A stretch of 64,000 nt of DNA, from contig CM028334.1 of NCBI GenBank assembly GCA_016647705.1, positions 7,659,546 to 7,723,545 of the forward strand, in the 5' to 3' direction. Positions 37,801-49,274 of the stretch are shown here, piece by piece. The translations under genes were made by a program, and so were the position numbers. Below the pieces are notes generated by a model that saw only the letters and a list, made by a program, of their open reading frames with translations, did not search any database and was not told the DNA's origin. Position 1 is the stretch's first letter. The number at the start of each line of letters is the position of its first letter. The stretch comes from Eucommia ulmoides. Its lineage: Eukaryota; Streptophyta; Magnoliopsida; Garryales; Eucommiaceae.

Positions 37801-39354
37801 AAAAGAGAAAAATGTGGATTTAAAAAAAAAAAAATTGAAATAAAAAGAGATAATTTACACATAATTATGAAATTATTGTACAAATAACCATTTAAAATTT
37901 CAATATATGACATATTTTTGATAAATTTTATTTATTGTTATAATTATGACCATTGTATATTCATATTTTAATTTTATAATCTCTTTGTACTGATTTTAAG
38001 ATTTTCAATCAATCACATCATTTATAGTAAAATTATCAAAGTTTTATTTTCAGTCTCAATATACTTTTATACTAGTTTTAGCCATGTGAGAATGTCCAGG
38101 TTAATAAAAAATAAATTTATATTAATTAAATTTTAATATTGAAACAAGAGATATTTAGGTATCATTTTATTATTTTGGTAATAATAACATAGATTTCAAG
38201 ATTTGAAATTGGGATGGTAAATGGACACATGCAATTTTTGTTGACTTTTTCAAGCTTTTATTTTTAATGTTCTCACGAAAGAGAATGATTTCAAACCATT
38301 TGTATTTTCTATTGAATATATGAGTTTATTGATAGGAGAGATTGTTCTTTCAAGTATATTCATTAAATATCTTTTTGCACAATAAAATAAGTCAAAAAGG
38401 TTGATTTGTATTTAATAAATAATAAGAAAGACCGATGATTTTAGAAAAAGTAACATTGGACTATTTTACTTTGAGATAAGATGACAGTGGAAAGAAGTGA
38501 CAATTGACAAGTACCCGATAGGGGTAATTACACCTACACAGTTACACTCCATTTACACCTTTTCAATTATAATGAAATTTTATATATATTTCCTCAACTT
38601 TTAAAATTATCACAGACACTCCTCGTCAGAATTTTTTTTTTAATGAATTATCTATTTTGCCTTTACTAATTCAAAAATAAAAAAATAATTTAAAATGACA
38701 AATGACCAAATTGCCCTTATCCCTTTCCTTCACAATTTCCTTCTTTTTTTTCTTTTTCTTTTCATCTTGGGTTAATGACACTCCATACCCATCAAATTGC
38801 GGTTTCTTTTTTTCCCTAATCTTTTTTCCTTGTTATTTCCTCTTCATCTCCGGCGGCGGGAAACCCGAACAGAACCAAAGGCTTCGGCGGCGAGGAGGGC
38901 GGCGAATCGGTTCCCGTCCCTGATTCTTTCTCTCTCTCTCTCTCCCTTCTTCACCGGAGCAAAACCCACAAACACCAAAACTGAACCAAACAACTCCACC
39001 ATCACCGAACCAAAGATAGAGACAGAGACAGAGACGAAGAGATGAGTTCAGATGAATATGGCTATCTCCATTTTCTCATCACCCAAACAACACGAAATCA
39101 CAAAGAAAGTCACCCTAACATTATATATCCACACAAAAACGAGATAGATGCAGACATATATACCATTCACAAAAAAACGATGGCGAGGAGGAAAGTGAAA
39201 GCTGGAACAAGGTTGCTGATGGGGGAATCAAGAACAATTTTGTCATGAATTAGCCAATTAAAAAGACAAGATTCTGGGGAAATTCAAAATTCAATTACCA
39301 GAGGAGAACAATTTTGCAAAGAATGGAGAAATTCAGAAGGGGAAGCACACTTGA

Positions 39355-39490
39355 TTCGTGTATGAGCTCGATTTCGCGGATGATTATTTTGATTTCGTCT
39401 TCTCCAGAGCTCTTGATAGGGTTTCTGTCCCACCTCTTATCATCCGCGAGATCGAACGAGTCTTGAGACCTAGCGGCAGCTTGATTAGGT
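39355..39490 (+). pseudogene. Captured fragment of a SAM-dependent methyltransferase gene
   Basis: The frame reads DFADDYFDFVFSRALDRVSV and then REIERVLRPSGSLIR, matching the region of class I methyltransferases (Methyltransf_11) that contains the D-x-FD strand and the ExxRVLRPGG turn. Only about 45 residues are present and the SAM-binding GxGxG motif is absent, so it cannot be active. The segment GTCAGTCTCTCTC...CTTCAG just after it may be part of an intron taken along. Confidence 0.7.
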
Positions 39491-39546
39491 CAGTCTCTCT
39501 CTTTCTCTCTCTTCAGGAGGAATAGGACTTATTTTTGGAACCCTAA

Positions 39547-39897
39547 TCACTGGGAATCAGCTTACACTTCGCCAAAACCGCTGACGATTTCGAAGAGGCT
39601 CTTAAAAACAAGGGCCAACTTCCGCTTCGAGTATGGTCCTCCCTGATGAGAGGCTTCGGCATGGACAAGCGGCTGGATTTGGTCATGATTCTTCTCGAAT
39701 GGCTGAAAAGAAATAAGAAACAAACCGGTGGTTCGATCGGACCGAACCTCTTCATATACAACAGCCTTCTAGGTGCGATCAAACAGTCCGATCAATTCGA
39801 AGAAGTAGACAAAGTGACGAACGACATGGCTGATGAAGGTGTGCTCCCCGATTTCGGTGTTCGCCGTCGGCGGTGGTGTGGTGGATTTGGGGCTTGA
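39547..39897 (+). pseudogene. Captured fragment of a PPR protein gene
   Basis: An open frame of about 115 residues: LHFAKTADDFEEALKNKGQL, then LRVWSSLMRGFGMDKRLDL, LFIYNSLLGAIKQSDQFEEV and DKVTNDMADEGVLPD. This is pentatricopeptide wording (the Y-N-S-L-L-G-A-I repeat start and the M-x-x-E-G-V-L-P-D repeat end). It stops soon after leaving similarity (RRRRWCGGFGA). Full PPR genes have many more repeats. It directly follows the methyltransferase piece, so the two probably come from different loci. Confidence 0.75.
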
Positions 39898-40278
39898 ACA
39901 AAGAACATGGCTGAAGGCCTAAAAAAGAAACCCTTTAATTACATTATGTACCCTTAAAGTTTTATTAGGTTATATTTTGAACCATCACATTTAAAACATA
40001 AAACAAAGATAATTTAGTCTTTAAAGGAAGAGAATAGGGTTAATTTAGTAAAAATAAATGTGAGTTGACTTTTCAAAAGATATTTTCGGAGGAATAAAAA
40101 ATGAATAGGGGTTTTCATTGAGCTTTGACTAAATAATTGAAGGATGTCTCATGTAATTTTAAAAATTGAAGGGATTTTCGTAATCACGGTCAATAGTTGG
40201 AGGGGGGGGGGGGGGGATGTAAGTAGAATTATTCCATACCCAATATATTCACACTAAAATTAGTAAGATTAATTATAA

Positions 40279-42016
40279 GGGGCGGTTATCAAGAAGTCCT
40301 CATACGAGGACAAAATCATCAAATACACATTTTTTAAAAAACATGTTACAAAATAGTTATTTTGACTTTTTATGACGATTTTACCCCTTATGTTATATTT
40401 AACACAAGAGTCATGTTATATTCAACACGATCTCGTGTTGAATATAACATAAGGTCGTATTACATTCTAATTTTTTCATCATTCAATACAATTTCAAATT
40501 GTGTTATATTCTATTTTTTTTATTCAAGTTGATAATTTCTCTATCCTAAATTCATATTGATATTCAACACAATCTTGTGTTATATTCAACATGATCTCAT
40601 GTTAGAATATAACACGAGATCGTATTATATTCCACTTTCATCGTGGTATTCAACACAACATCATGTTACAATCCAATTTTTTCATTCAAATTGATAATTT
40701 CTCTCTCCTATATTCATATGCTTGATTTTTACCGATACAAACTAAATCAATCTAATCAAATGAATCCTAAATTCTATTCAAATCAACCAAATCAATCCAA
40801 ATAAATTAACTAAATCAATACAAATCTTAGAAAAATCATTTTGAATCAGAAAATCGTGTCGAATCCAAGGGAAATTTTCATATTTTCTTTGTGTGAATCC
40901 AAAAGTTTTAAATTATGGCTTCTGCAATTGTATCAAATTAAGATCTGATCGATTCATCTTTTCAATTCCGCTCTCGATCCAAGCGGTGTAGCCAAGAACA
41001 AAAATTGCCAGTGTAATCAAGAAATTTTCATGGCCGTTGTGTAATCAAGAAACAAAAACACAATTCAATTAAAATCTTTCTTCAAATTGGGATTTTTATT
41101 TCTGAGTATCGAATTAATGTTTTGTGATTATTACCAGTCATGTCCGAGAACAAAATTTGGCCAGAACATTGTTCCCTGAGCAGCTCAGTAGAGCGGCCAA
41201 ACGACCCAATTGTTGAAGTAAATCGCCATTGCCATCAGTCCGAGCACAACAGCAGCATCTCTCAAAACATAACTCATGGATCTCCATGGACTCTTCACCT
41301 AGCAATGCTTGGGAATGGCAGCTCTAATCTCGGCGATTTTGAATGGCGGAAGGGCACTTGGGTCAAAATCGCCATTTTCAGTTCCGTTCACAACTTTTCC
41401 ATTAGCTTCCTTCTCTGACCATTTTGGGATCTAGGTCTTTAAATCTGTCAAGATCCATAATCGGTCATAAAACGAAGCAAGAGAATCTGCAACGGATTTT
41501 TCAAGCTTTTGATAGTGACGATCCAATCCCAACCCTAGGTCTTCAATTCGCCATCTAATGGCAATGATTGAATCAATTCACCGTCGCGGGCACCAAATGA
41601 AATCGAAGAGACGACGGCAACGAAGGCTACGACAACGAAATCGAAGCGACGACGGCGGAGGCTGGCGACGGCTAGACGACGCGATGGCAATGGATGAAGG
41701 AGAGGGACTGGGCTGGATCTGTGACGGTATGTGAGTGTGCGATGAAGCGAGCCGCCGCCATCGTTGGGTGGAAAAAAAATTGTCGTTGTCGTTGCCATGG
41801 TGGTGGTTTCGTAGGGACAGTTGCCAAGAAGGTTAGAGAGGTAGATTAGATCGTGAGGGTGTGAACAGAGAAGGGTATAATGGGCAAATCAAATAAATTA
41901 GGACTATTATGTGCAAAGTACTGCCTTTTTGGGGATTATTGTGTGCAAAAAAAAATTATGTGGGTTTATTTGGTAGATTTTGTCTTTTATTTAGATTTTT
42001 TTTTGTATTTTCCCCT
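40279..42016. mobile_element. Second non-autonomous MULE, adjacent to the Pack-MULE
   Basis: A perfect target duplication TAATTATAA (40270-40278 and 42017-42025; one more matching base allows a one-base shift). The ends are diverged inverted repeats: left GGGGCGGTTATCAAG with GACAAAATCATCAAATACAC further in, right on the minus strand GGGGAAAATACAAAA with GACAAAATCTACCAAATAAA. The interior has a palindrome-rich part (40.38-40.7 kb), a middle part with a frame at 41140-41418 of no known family, and a GC-rich coding-like part on the minus strand (41535-41798, starting MATTTTIFFPPNDGGGSLHR), perhaps a captured exon. No transposase. Confidence 0.8.
40413..40450. repeat. Perfect 38-base palindrome in the second MULE
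   Basis: ATGTTATATTCAACACGA, two central bases, then its exact reverse complement, giving 18-base arms. Partial copies of the same words (AACACGAGATCGTATTAT, TATTCAACACAATCTTGTG) recur to about 40.68 kb. Confidence 0.9.
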
Positions 42017-42174
42017 TAATTATAACTCAAATAAGCTCTTATAAGTCTTCTAATGCCAAAGTAACTTCAACTTTTATTTTCTTACCAGTTTAGATCCCAG
42101 CATTGCTCGTCCTTAGAAAAAAATTATAATAAATTATTAATGTTGAAGCATGAAATACATATGTATTATATAGT

Positions 42175-42540
42175 TACTTTGGTAACAATATTTGAGAACA
42201 GATGGATAAATTTTATTGAGTAATGATGTTTTATAAATATTGAAAATAAATATACTATTAAAAATTACATAAATAATCATAAAAGTGAAATAATACTTTT
42301 ATAAATTAACTTTTACTAATATACTATAAAATAACAAACAAATATTTATAAATTAGAATTAATTTTATCAATTTTGTCAAGTCTAACAAATTCTAATTTA
42401 ATTAATTTATGCTGTATCTAATTTCTTTCTGGGTGAAAATATTTTTTCAATCACACTTATTTTTTAAAATAATTTAAAATATGGATCAAGAAACTTAATC
42501 ATATATTTATGTATTAATTAAAAAAATTAAATTAACTAAA
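42175..42540 (+). repeat. Dispersed AT-rich repeat, copy 1
   Basis: Similar over about 370 bases to 62715-63085 in the same orientation. Shared words include TTTTATAAATATTGAAAA, CTATTAAAAATTACATAAAT and TCTAATTTAATTAATTTAT. No coding content; probably a member of an unnamed transposon family. Confidence 0.7.
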
Positions 42541-43184
42541 ATAAAAAGATAGAGAAATTGAGTGAGGCCACTTAATGATATATACAAAAACAAAAATAAA
42601 AAGAATATGTAAGAATCATCAAAAGACTTGAAAGAAATTTTATCCAACCTCATTAAAATATACTCTATTTGCACTTTTAAGTATTGCTATTAGACAATTA
42701 GATATTAGATTAAATTAGTATTAGATTATAATTTCATAGAGAGAAATAGGGAGACTGCAGCTGAGAGTGAAAATGAGAGAGAGGGCATCGCTTGTGCCTA
42801 TCTTTTTTATCTTATTATTATAATTATAGAAAATAATCAATTATTATTGGAAGGGTATCGGTTGTGGCTATTACAATTGAAAGTGCTCTATTATTATAAT
42901 TAGCTATCATAATTATTAGGGAGACTTTTTAAAAGATCCTAAGATTCCAAAAATAACTTTCTAAGAAATATTTTATGTGCAAAAAAATCACTGTTACAAG
43001 ACTCCATAAAGTGATGTTTTTATGGGATAAAATTTTTGAGAGAATTTATCTAATTATTATTATATTTATGAGTTTTCCTTCAATCTTGGCCTTTCATTAA
43101 CGGAGAATAGTATTAGAAGGATGACAAATACTTGATTGTGGTTGACTTTCAAGTTGTTTCAGCTTTTAGTATTTTTAGTTTTAG
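42541..43184. other. AT-rich intergenic sequence
   Basis: No supported gene, RNA or repeat. Confidence 0.5.
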
Positions 43185-43730
43185 ACCCGCACAACGTGTG
43201 AGTTTTTAAAAATTAAACTAAAATTTATATTAATAGTTTTTTAAATTTGACTGTTAACATTCAAAGTATTATTTCTTTTAATTTCATATTTAATAATATT
43301 TAAAATAAAATAAAATCATATAACAAAAACTAAAAGCGAAAGCCTAAACTTTCAAATGAATGAGAGCTCATGAATTCTATTTTTCTTATTTCTCATAATT
43401 TTGAGTACATTCTAATTAATAGAAGTATTTTTCAATTGATTTTATTGTCATAATTCTATCAATTTAATGCTTTTATGTGTGAGTATGTTAAAGGTTTTCA
43501 ATCATTTTATTGTCATAATTTCACTAAATTTTTTTCATTGATTTCACATAATTCCACCAATGATTTTGGAAGGATTCCAAAATATGACAACACTAGTTTT
43601 AGACCTCACAACTCACAACGCACAACGTGCGAGTTTTTAAAAATTAAACTAAAATTTATATTAATAGTATTTAAAATTTGACTGTTAACATTCAAAGTAT
43701 TGTTTTCTTTTAATTTTATGTTTAAAAATA
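43185..43730 (+). repeat. Direct repeat pair with a CGCACAACGTGCG hairpin
   Basis: Two blocks (about 43185-43310 and 43610-43730) share AACGTG(T/C)GAGTTTTTAAA, TAAACTAAAATTTATATTAA and TTTGACTGTTAACATTCAAA. The second starts with a small hairpin, CGCAC-AAC-GTGCG. The pattern recalls Helitron ends but I cannot show a CTRR end or TC start, so the class is open. Confidence 0.6.
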
Positions 43731-44696
43731 TTTTAAAAATATAATACATTTAGGGAAAAAAAATAACTTTAAATTACTCTCATTTGTTTTCACACCTAAA
43801 AATAAAGCAATAGAGAGCTAAAAAAATATAAGTAGTAAATTCCAAGAGTATATATATATATAAAATTTGTAACTTTTTAATGTGTGTTTGAGTAATAATT
43901 TTATTTATTTATTTATTTTTATATTTTTTAATTTTTAATAGCTCCCAATTTGTGGTTGTTAGTAAATATTGTTATTAAATTTTTTATTAATGATTATCAA
44001 TAAAAAAAAATGTCACAATAAAAGAGGAAAAAAGAGAAAATACAATTTTTTTGACCAATTTTATATGTCATATTTACAAAAAAAAAACTAGGCATTTTGA
44101 ATTGAAAGAAAATTAATGAACTACTTGAATAATTATTACAATGAATACAATTAATATAAGTGAAGGATTAATCTTAGCCTTTGATTTTGGTCGGAGCAAA
44201 GAGATGAGAAAAAATGACAAATATCAATTGTGATTATTTTGAAATTTTTGTTTTCCACTTTTAATATTATAATAAGACATAGAAGATATGGATATATATA
44301 TTAGATATAGACTCTAAATATGCACATTAAAAAAAAATAAAAAAAAATATATATATATTCAAAAACTATTTCTAAACACAAAAAAACTAGAATCCTGATG
44401 GTTCCTATCGTTTAGGTGAAGTTTTTAAAGAAGATATTTTGTTTTGAGATTTTTTACTTTTCAAAGAATTTTTATAAAAGAAAGTACAAATTTGTTTTTG
44501 AAATTAAATATCTCTTAAATACACTTGGAGTTTTTAGTATTTATTCCTCAAAATTAGTAGACTTTATATGAAAAAAACCATCAAAGACCTAATACAAGTT
44601 AGTCTAAAAGAACATTCATTAAATAGTCATCTCACCTTTTTATAAATCTTTGTTTTTATATTGGATCTAATTTACAATTGATGTCATTATTTTTTA

Positions 44697-45088
44697 GAAA
44701 TAATCAATCGTCATTAATGTCCCATAAAAATAAACACCGACAAAAAAAAAAACACTCATTTTTTGTAAACGTTCGTAATATATTAAATCCAAAAAAATTA
44801 CACTATTTTATTAAACATTTGATTATCTTCATTTCAATATCTATATTGATTATTTTTTAGTTAAAAAAATCAAGAACGTTTATTAAAAATGGTCAGCTTC
44901 ACTTCCTTAATAACTCATGGAAATAAATAACAACAAACAAACTTATTTACAATGTTCAAAATGTATTAAATTCATAAAAAAATATATTATTTTAATTTAC
45001 ATTTTATGTTTTTTATTTTGACATCCATATTGAATTTTTTAGTGGAAAATAAAAAAAATCAAAAGTAAACATTCATTACAAATGGTTA
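44697..45088 (+). repeat. Diverged tandem repeat, two copies of about 200 bases
   Basis: Copies at about 44697-44890 and 44911-45088 share AAACAAAC/AAACACTC, TATTAAAT(C/T)CA, ATTGA(T/A)T(A/T)(A/T)TTTTTAGT and ACGTTTATTAAAAATGGT / ACATTCATTACAAATGGTT. A third, reverse-oriented copy lies at about 45895-46030 between the two Harbinger MITEs. Confidence 0.6.
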
Positions 45089-45273
45089 GAAAGTCTTTGC
45101 AAAATTCAAAAGTATAATTGATATTTCCCAAACGAACGAATGCTATCGAATGAAATTGTCTGAGTGAGAACTAAGTAAGTAATATTTTATTGTATTGGTG
45201 GATTGATTTAGTGAATATTCACTTACAGTTTATTTGAGCTAATTGATTCAATAAACATTTACTAAGTAAATAA

Positions 45274-45889
45274 GGCCCCGTTTGGTTAGTGTTCTCAACC
45301 AAACCTAACCCAACCCAATCCAACCCAAAAATTTTGGGTTTGATTTTTGGGAATGCATTTGGCAAATACAAAATTCAACCCAACCCAACCCAAAAAATAG
45401 GAATTGATTCTCAAAATTCTAAAAAAATCAGAAACAAAAAAAAATTGTTTCTTTTTGTGTCAAAAAAACTCAACCCAAAGTTCTCAACTTCCGACTTCAT
45501 CTGCCGGCTGACCACCACCACCCGCCGCCGTCTGCCACTGCCCGGCCACCGTTCGGCGACCATCGCCAGCCGCCGCCGGCCACCGTCCGGCGACTGACTG
45601 CCGTCTCCGGCCAACTCCGGCGACCTTCCGCTGCCGCCGGCCACCTCCGGCAACAGTCCGCGCCGCCGGTGACCGTCGCCGTCCACCTCCGCCGCCGCCA
45701 CCAAATAAAAAAAAAAATTCAAAAAAAATAAAATTAGTTTTAGGATAAAATCGTTACCAAATACATTCTGTTCTCAGCACAAAATAAAAATTGTCGTTAC
45801 TAAACGTAATTCTGTTCCCAAAATTCTCAACCCAACCCAACCCATTCCAGTTAGGTTCAGAAAAGTGGGAACACTAACCAAACGCCACC
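45274..45889. mobile_element. PIF/Harbinger-type MITE A
   Basis: A TAA target duplication (45271-45273 and 45890-45892). Inverted ends are GGCCCCGTTTGGTTAGTG and, from the right, GGTGGCGTTTGGTTAGTG. The core is GC-rich with repeated CCGGC phrases; the subterminal parts are rich in AACCCAACCC. 616 bases, no transposase. Confidence 0.85.
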
Positions 45890-46049
45890 TAATTTTCTTT
45901 AACTAAAAAATAATTAATATAGATATCAAAATGAAGATGATGAAATGTCGATTAAAATTGTATAATTTTTATGAATTTAATCAATTGTGAACATTCATAA
46001 AATGAATTTGTTTTGTTAAAACTTTTTTTCATAATTGATGGGTTATTAA

Positions 46050-46660
46050 GGTGGCGTTTGGTAACTGTTTCTATTTCTATTCTAACAGTGGGATGGGAAT
46101 GGGATGAGAATTTTATTTTCTTCTTGAGAATAGAATCGCGTTTTGTAACGATATTTTTTTTTTGTTTTGGAAAAAGAATTGTGTTTGGTAATGATTTTAT
46201 TCTAAATTTTTTTTTATTTTATTTTTTTTTTTTTTCTGTTTTGGCTTGACGGCGGTGGCGCCGTCGCCATCGCCGGCGGCGTGGCGATGGCTTCGGCGCC
46301 GGCAACGCCGGCCGGAAGGCAATGGGGCCGTCGCCGGCGACGGCCGGACAGCGGTGGCGGGTGGGTGACAGTGACCGGCGCCCGGAAGTGGCCTGAAAAT
46401 TCCGGCGACGGTCGCCGGAGATGGCCAGCGGCGGCGGACGGTGGTCGGCCGGCGGGTGAACAGTAACCATGTGTTTTGAGAATGAAATGGGAATAATGAG
46501 AAACAACTTTTTTTTATTTCTCATTTTTTAAGAAAAAAGTAGGCACAATTCTTAAATAGGAATGAAATGGAAACAGAAACAAAAATTACCAAACGCTATT
46601 TCCAAAAATCTGAGAATGGAATGAGAATTTTTGAAATGAAAATGGTTACCAAACGGGACC
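46050..46660. mobile_element. PIF/Harbinger-type MITE B, opposite orientation to A
   Basis: A TAA target duplication (46047-46049 and 46661-46663). Inverted ends are GGTGGCGTTTGGTAAC and, from the right, GGTCCCGTTTGGTAACC. The GC-rich core has GGCGACGGCCGG phrases on the plus strand, the reverse of MITE A. 611 bases, no transposase. Confidence 0.85.
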
Positions 46661-46663
46661 TAA

Positions 46664-47054
46664 GAAACCACAAGGGTAGAGAGGGAGAGAGAACGAGGGT
46701 AATATAGTTCAACCGTTCACCAATCTGTTTTTACCAATCTGTTTTTACGAGGACTAAATTCAAATTCTCTAAAAAAAAAAAAAAAAGAAGGCCACTAGAG
46801 AAATTTATAAATGATGGGCTGAGAGAATTAATTATCCATGATTGGGCCCCCACATCAATGTCCATCGACATCTTCTTTTTCATCATCATGATAGATCAGG
46901 GGTCCATTTTTCTTTCTTTTCCATCTTTGTATGATAAAAGCGTTGTGGGTCAAGACAATGACATGGACTATGTCCCCACCCAACTTCATATAAGAACAGT
47001 AATATCATATCTCAATTCACACTACTCATCTTCATCTTTATGAATGAAAAATCA
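46664..47054. other. Intergenic sequence
   Basis: Nothing supported beyond an A run near 46770. Confidence 0.5.
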
Positions 47055-47275
47055 GAAGGTGTTAGTCCGGTTAGTAGAGCGAGCTGTTCTAATTTTATGT
47101 CAATTAAAATTCAATTCTTCAAAGAGCATTTCGAGAATTAAATATTAAATTTAATCTTGAATGTATTAGGCCGATGTGAGGAAGTGCGCTTTTAAAATCG
47201 TCTGGTGAAATAATTAGTCGAGTAGTGCGTAAGCTGACTCGGATACACTTTACTGTAAAACCAATAAAAAAATAG
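47055..47275 (+). mobile_element. tRNA-type SINE, family 1
   Basis: GGTGTTAGTCCGGTTAGTAG (A box region), then AAAGAGCATTTCGAGAATTA, TTAGGCCGATGTGAGGAAGT, TAATTAGTCGAGTAGTGCGT and an ACACTTTACTGTAAAACC tail with an A run. Confidence 0.8.
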
Positions 47276-48145
47276 TGGGTTTTGTTAGTATTTCTATTTT
47301 TCTCATCCCACTTTTATGAGATGAGAATTATGTTTCTTTCTGAAAATAGAATGACGTTTGATAACGACAAAATTTTGTTTCCTTATGATAACGACAATTT
47401 ATGAGAATAAAAATAAGAATCACATTTGGTTATCACGTTATTCTAAAATTGATTGATGAGAAAAAAGAAATAAAAAATTAAACAATTCGAGGAAGACAAT
47501 ATCATGGTTTGATTCTCTTTGATTAAATTTACAATAGGAAAAGAATCCAATTGAATCAATCCACTCAATGTTTTCAATATGAGAGAACAATAAACAGTTA
47601 GAGAGAGAAGATAGACAAGAAGAAGAGAGAGAAGTTGTGGGTCGAAGAAGACAGAAACAAGAAAAAAAAAAAAAAAAAAGGAAAAAAAAATAAATTATTT
47701 TTTCACCCTTAAAAGACTAGATGTGCAAGTCACATCTAAAATCCGTCAAATTCAACCTCTGTTTTTTTTTTTTTTTTTTTTAACAAAATGACTACATAAA
47801 AAAATGTGTGCAAATATGAGAGTCGCATTAAAAAATAAATAAATTAGCGAACCACATAAAAAATAAACCGCAAATAAAAAGACCAAATAAATTGCCCATA
47901 ATTTTATTATATTAATTAGTCGAGCCAGGCCAATTCGGGCCTATAATAAAAGGTTAAGTTTTAAGAGCACTCTAAAAATAACTAAGTTCAAAGTTTTAAG
48001 GCCCAAGTTTAACCCATGGGCTTAAATCTTAAGCCTAACCCCTAACCCTTGGAAAACCCTAGCTAGCTACCGGTGCTATTTGGTGTACCTTATATCTCCT
48101 CCATCTCTATTTTTTGGGTTTCCCACGAGTGTCCTCATATTTGTT
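47276..48145. other. Intergenic sequence
   Basis: A and T runs near 47660 and 47762, and a stretch (47280-47460) of MITE-like wording (ATGAGAATAAAAATAAGAATCA) without clear ends. No gene is supported. Confidence 0.45.
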
Positions 48146-48282
48146 TTTTTTTTTTTTTTTTTTATGTAAAACTAATCTCGTTCGGAATTTGATAACTACT
48201 TTTTCTAATAAATATTTTTCTGCAAGTTCGAACTTTTGACTTCGCAGAGATATCTCAACTGTTTTAACTTAAGTGTACCATG
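48146..48282 (-). mobile_element. tRNA-type SINE, family 2
   Basis: On the minus strand: TTAAGTTAAAACAGTTGAGA, AAAAGTTCGAACTTGCAGAA (B box region), AATATTTATTAGAAAAAGTA and CGAACGAGATTAGTTTTACA, ending in an A run (T run on the plus strand at about 48148-48163). Confidence 0.75.
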
Positions 48283-49034
48283 TTACATCTCCATAATAAT
48301 TCTATCTTCATCACAATATCACCTATTGCCAAACAATTTTGAGCTTTAAACTCCTCAAAAGTAGTAGTAAATCAAAGATTTGGTCATGTCTAATCTATCA
48401 TCTAGTTATCATCTCTGACTCCTGTGCAGCAGTGAAAATTTTCAAATTCTCACAAGACAAGAAGGAGATCATTATATCGTGAAAGAATCATATCTTTGGT
48501 TAGTGAACAAAATAAAAATGTTTTTCTTTTTCCTATAACGAATAATTTTTTTTGGTAAAGAACACAAAAATAGTAGCCAAACACCACCTTATGTTAAGTG
48601 ACTAATTTTAAAACTGTCAAGTGATTGTTATGAGACAAGAATCTAAGATCCACTCTTAAATACAATTTCCAATTTGCACAAATGGTTTGACTACTAGAAA
48701 ATTGTGACAAATGTGCAATGTCTTACATGAATGATTTGACTATAAAAGAATGAGAAATGAATTATCATTTTAACTTTGATATCATATTAAGAGACTTCAA
48801 GTTAAAATTATATGGTGTCAAATAAAATAACTCATTTAAATATTAGTTTGACAACTCTCTAGTGACACAAATGTCTGTGTATATGGACACCATTAATGCA
48901 AATAAATGAGTTCTATAACCTCTAAAACTTAAGAATTACATAGCCATTCCAAAAGGGTCTTCCCACAAATTTGAACAAAAAAAAAAAAAAATTACAAAAC
49001 CAATGTACAAAATACATAATGTAAAATTAGAAGA
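48283..49034. other. Intergenic sequence downstream of the dynein light chain gene
   Basis: AT-rich, with no gene or repeat unit supported. Confidence 0.5.
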
Positions 49035-49255
49035 GAAAAAAAATATTGTCCGTCCAGTTGGCAATGGAGGTGTCTCTTCTCTTATCAACCAAGATTCGAC
49101 TCTCTTGAGAAATATTCTGAAAATAAAATCTTGAATGCAACAGGCTGGTGTAGGGGAATGCGCTCTTAAGATCGTCTGGTGAAATGATTAGACAAGGTGC
49201 GTGTAAATTGTCCCGGACACACCTTACCGTAAAAATAAAATTAAAAAAAATCACC
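49035..49255 (+). mobile_element. tRNA-type SINE, family 1
   Basis: CAACCAAGATTCGACTCTCT (B box region), then CAGGCTGGTGTAGGGGAATG, GATCGTCTGGTGAAATGATT and CGGACACACCTTACCGTAAA with an A-rich tail. It lies just past the stop codon of the dynein light chain gene, so it may be part of its 3' UTR in reverse. Confidence 0.8.
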
Positions 49256-49274
49256 CTAATATATAAGAAAAATT

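Larger units (their letters stand above)
35816..38511. other. Gene-empty AT-rich sequence with two SINE copies
   Basis: Long A and T runs (for example 36376-36402), and no supported gene. The two SINE copies inside it are listed separately. Confidence 0.5.
38521..40236 (+). mobile_element. Pack-MULE carrying pieces of at least two host genes
   Basis: A 9-base target duplication TACCCGATA (38512-38520) and TACCCAATA (40237-40245), with one difference. The ends are imperfect inverted repeats of about 100 bases (left GGGGTAATTACACCTACAC; right on the minus strand GGAATAATTCTACTTACAT), sharing a block around TTTTAAAATTA..ACAGACACTCC further in. There is no transposase. The interior holds a leader-like segment (38.75-39.04 kb), a methyltransferase fragment (39355-39490) and a PPR fragment (39547-39897), in the same orientation. 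Mutator-family elements in plants are known to pick up genomic fragments like this. Confidence 0.85.

Noticed and set aside
41140-41418. 92-codon plus-strand frame in the second MULE
   Set aside because: Readable but no recognisable family; kept only as part of the element's interior.
45289-45722. Pro/Arg/Gly-rich frames on both strands
   Set aside because: They lie inside a Harbinger MITE with CCGGC repeats; frames are open only because the core is GC-rich.
46281-46466. GC island mistaken for a gene promoter
   Set aside because: The GC peak is the core of MITE B, bounded by inverted ends and a TAA duplication.
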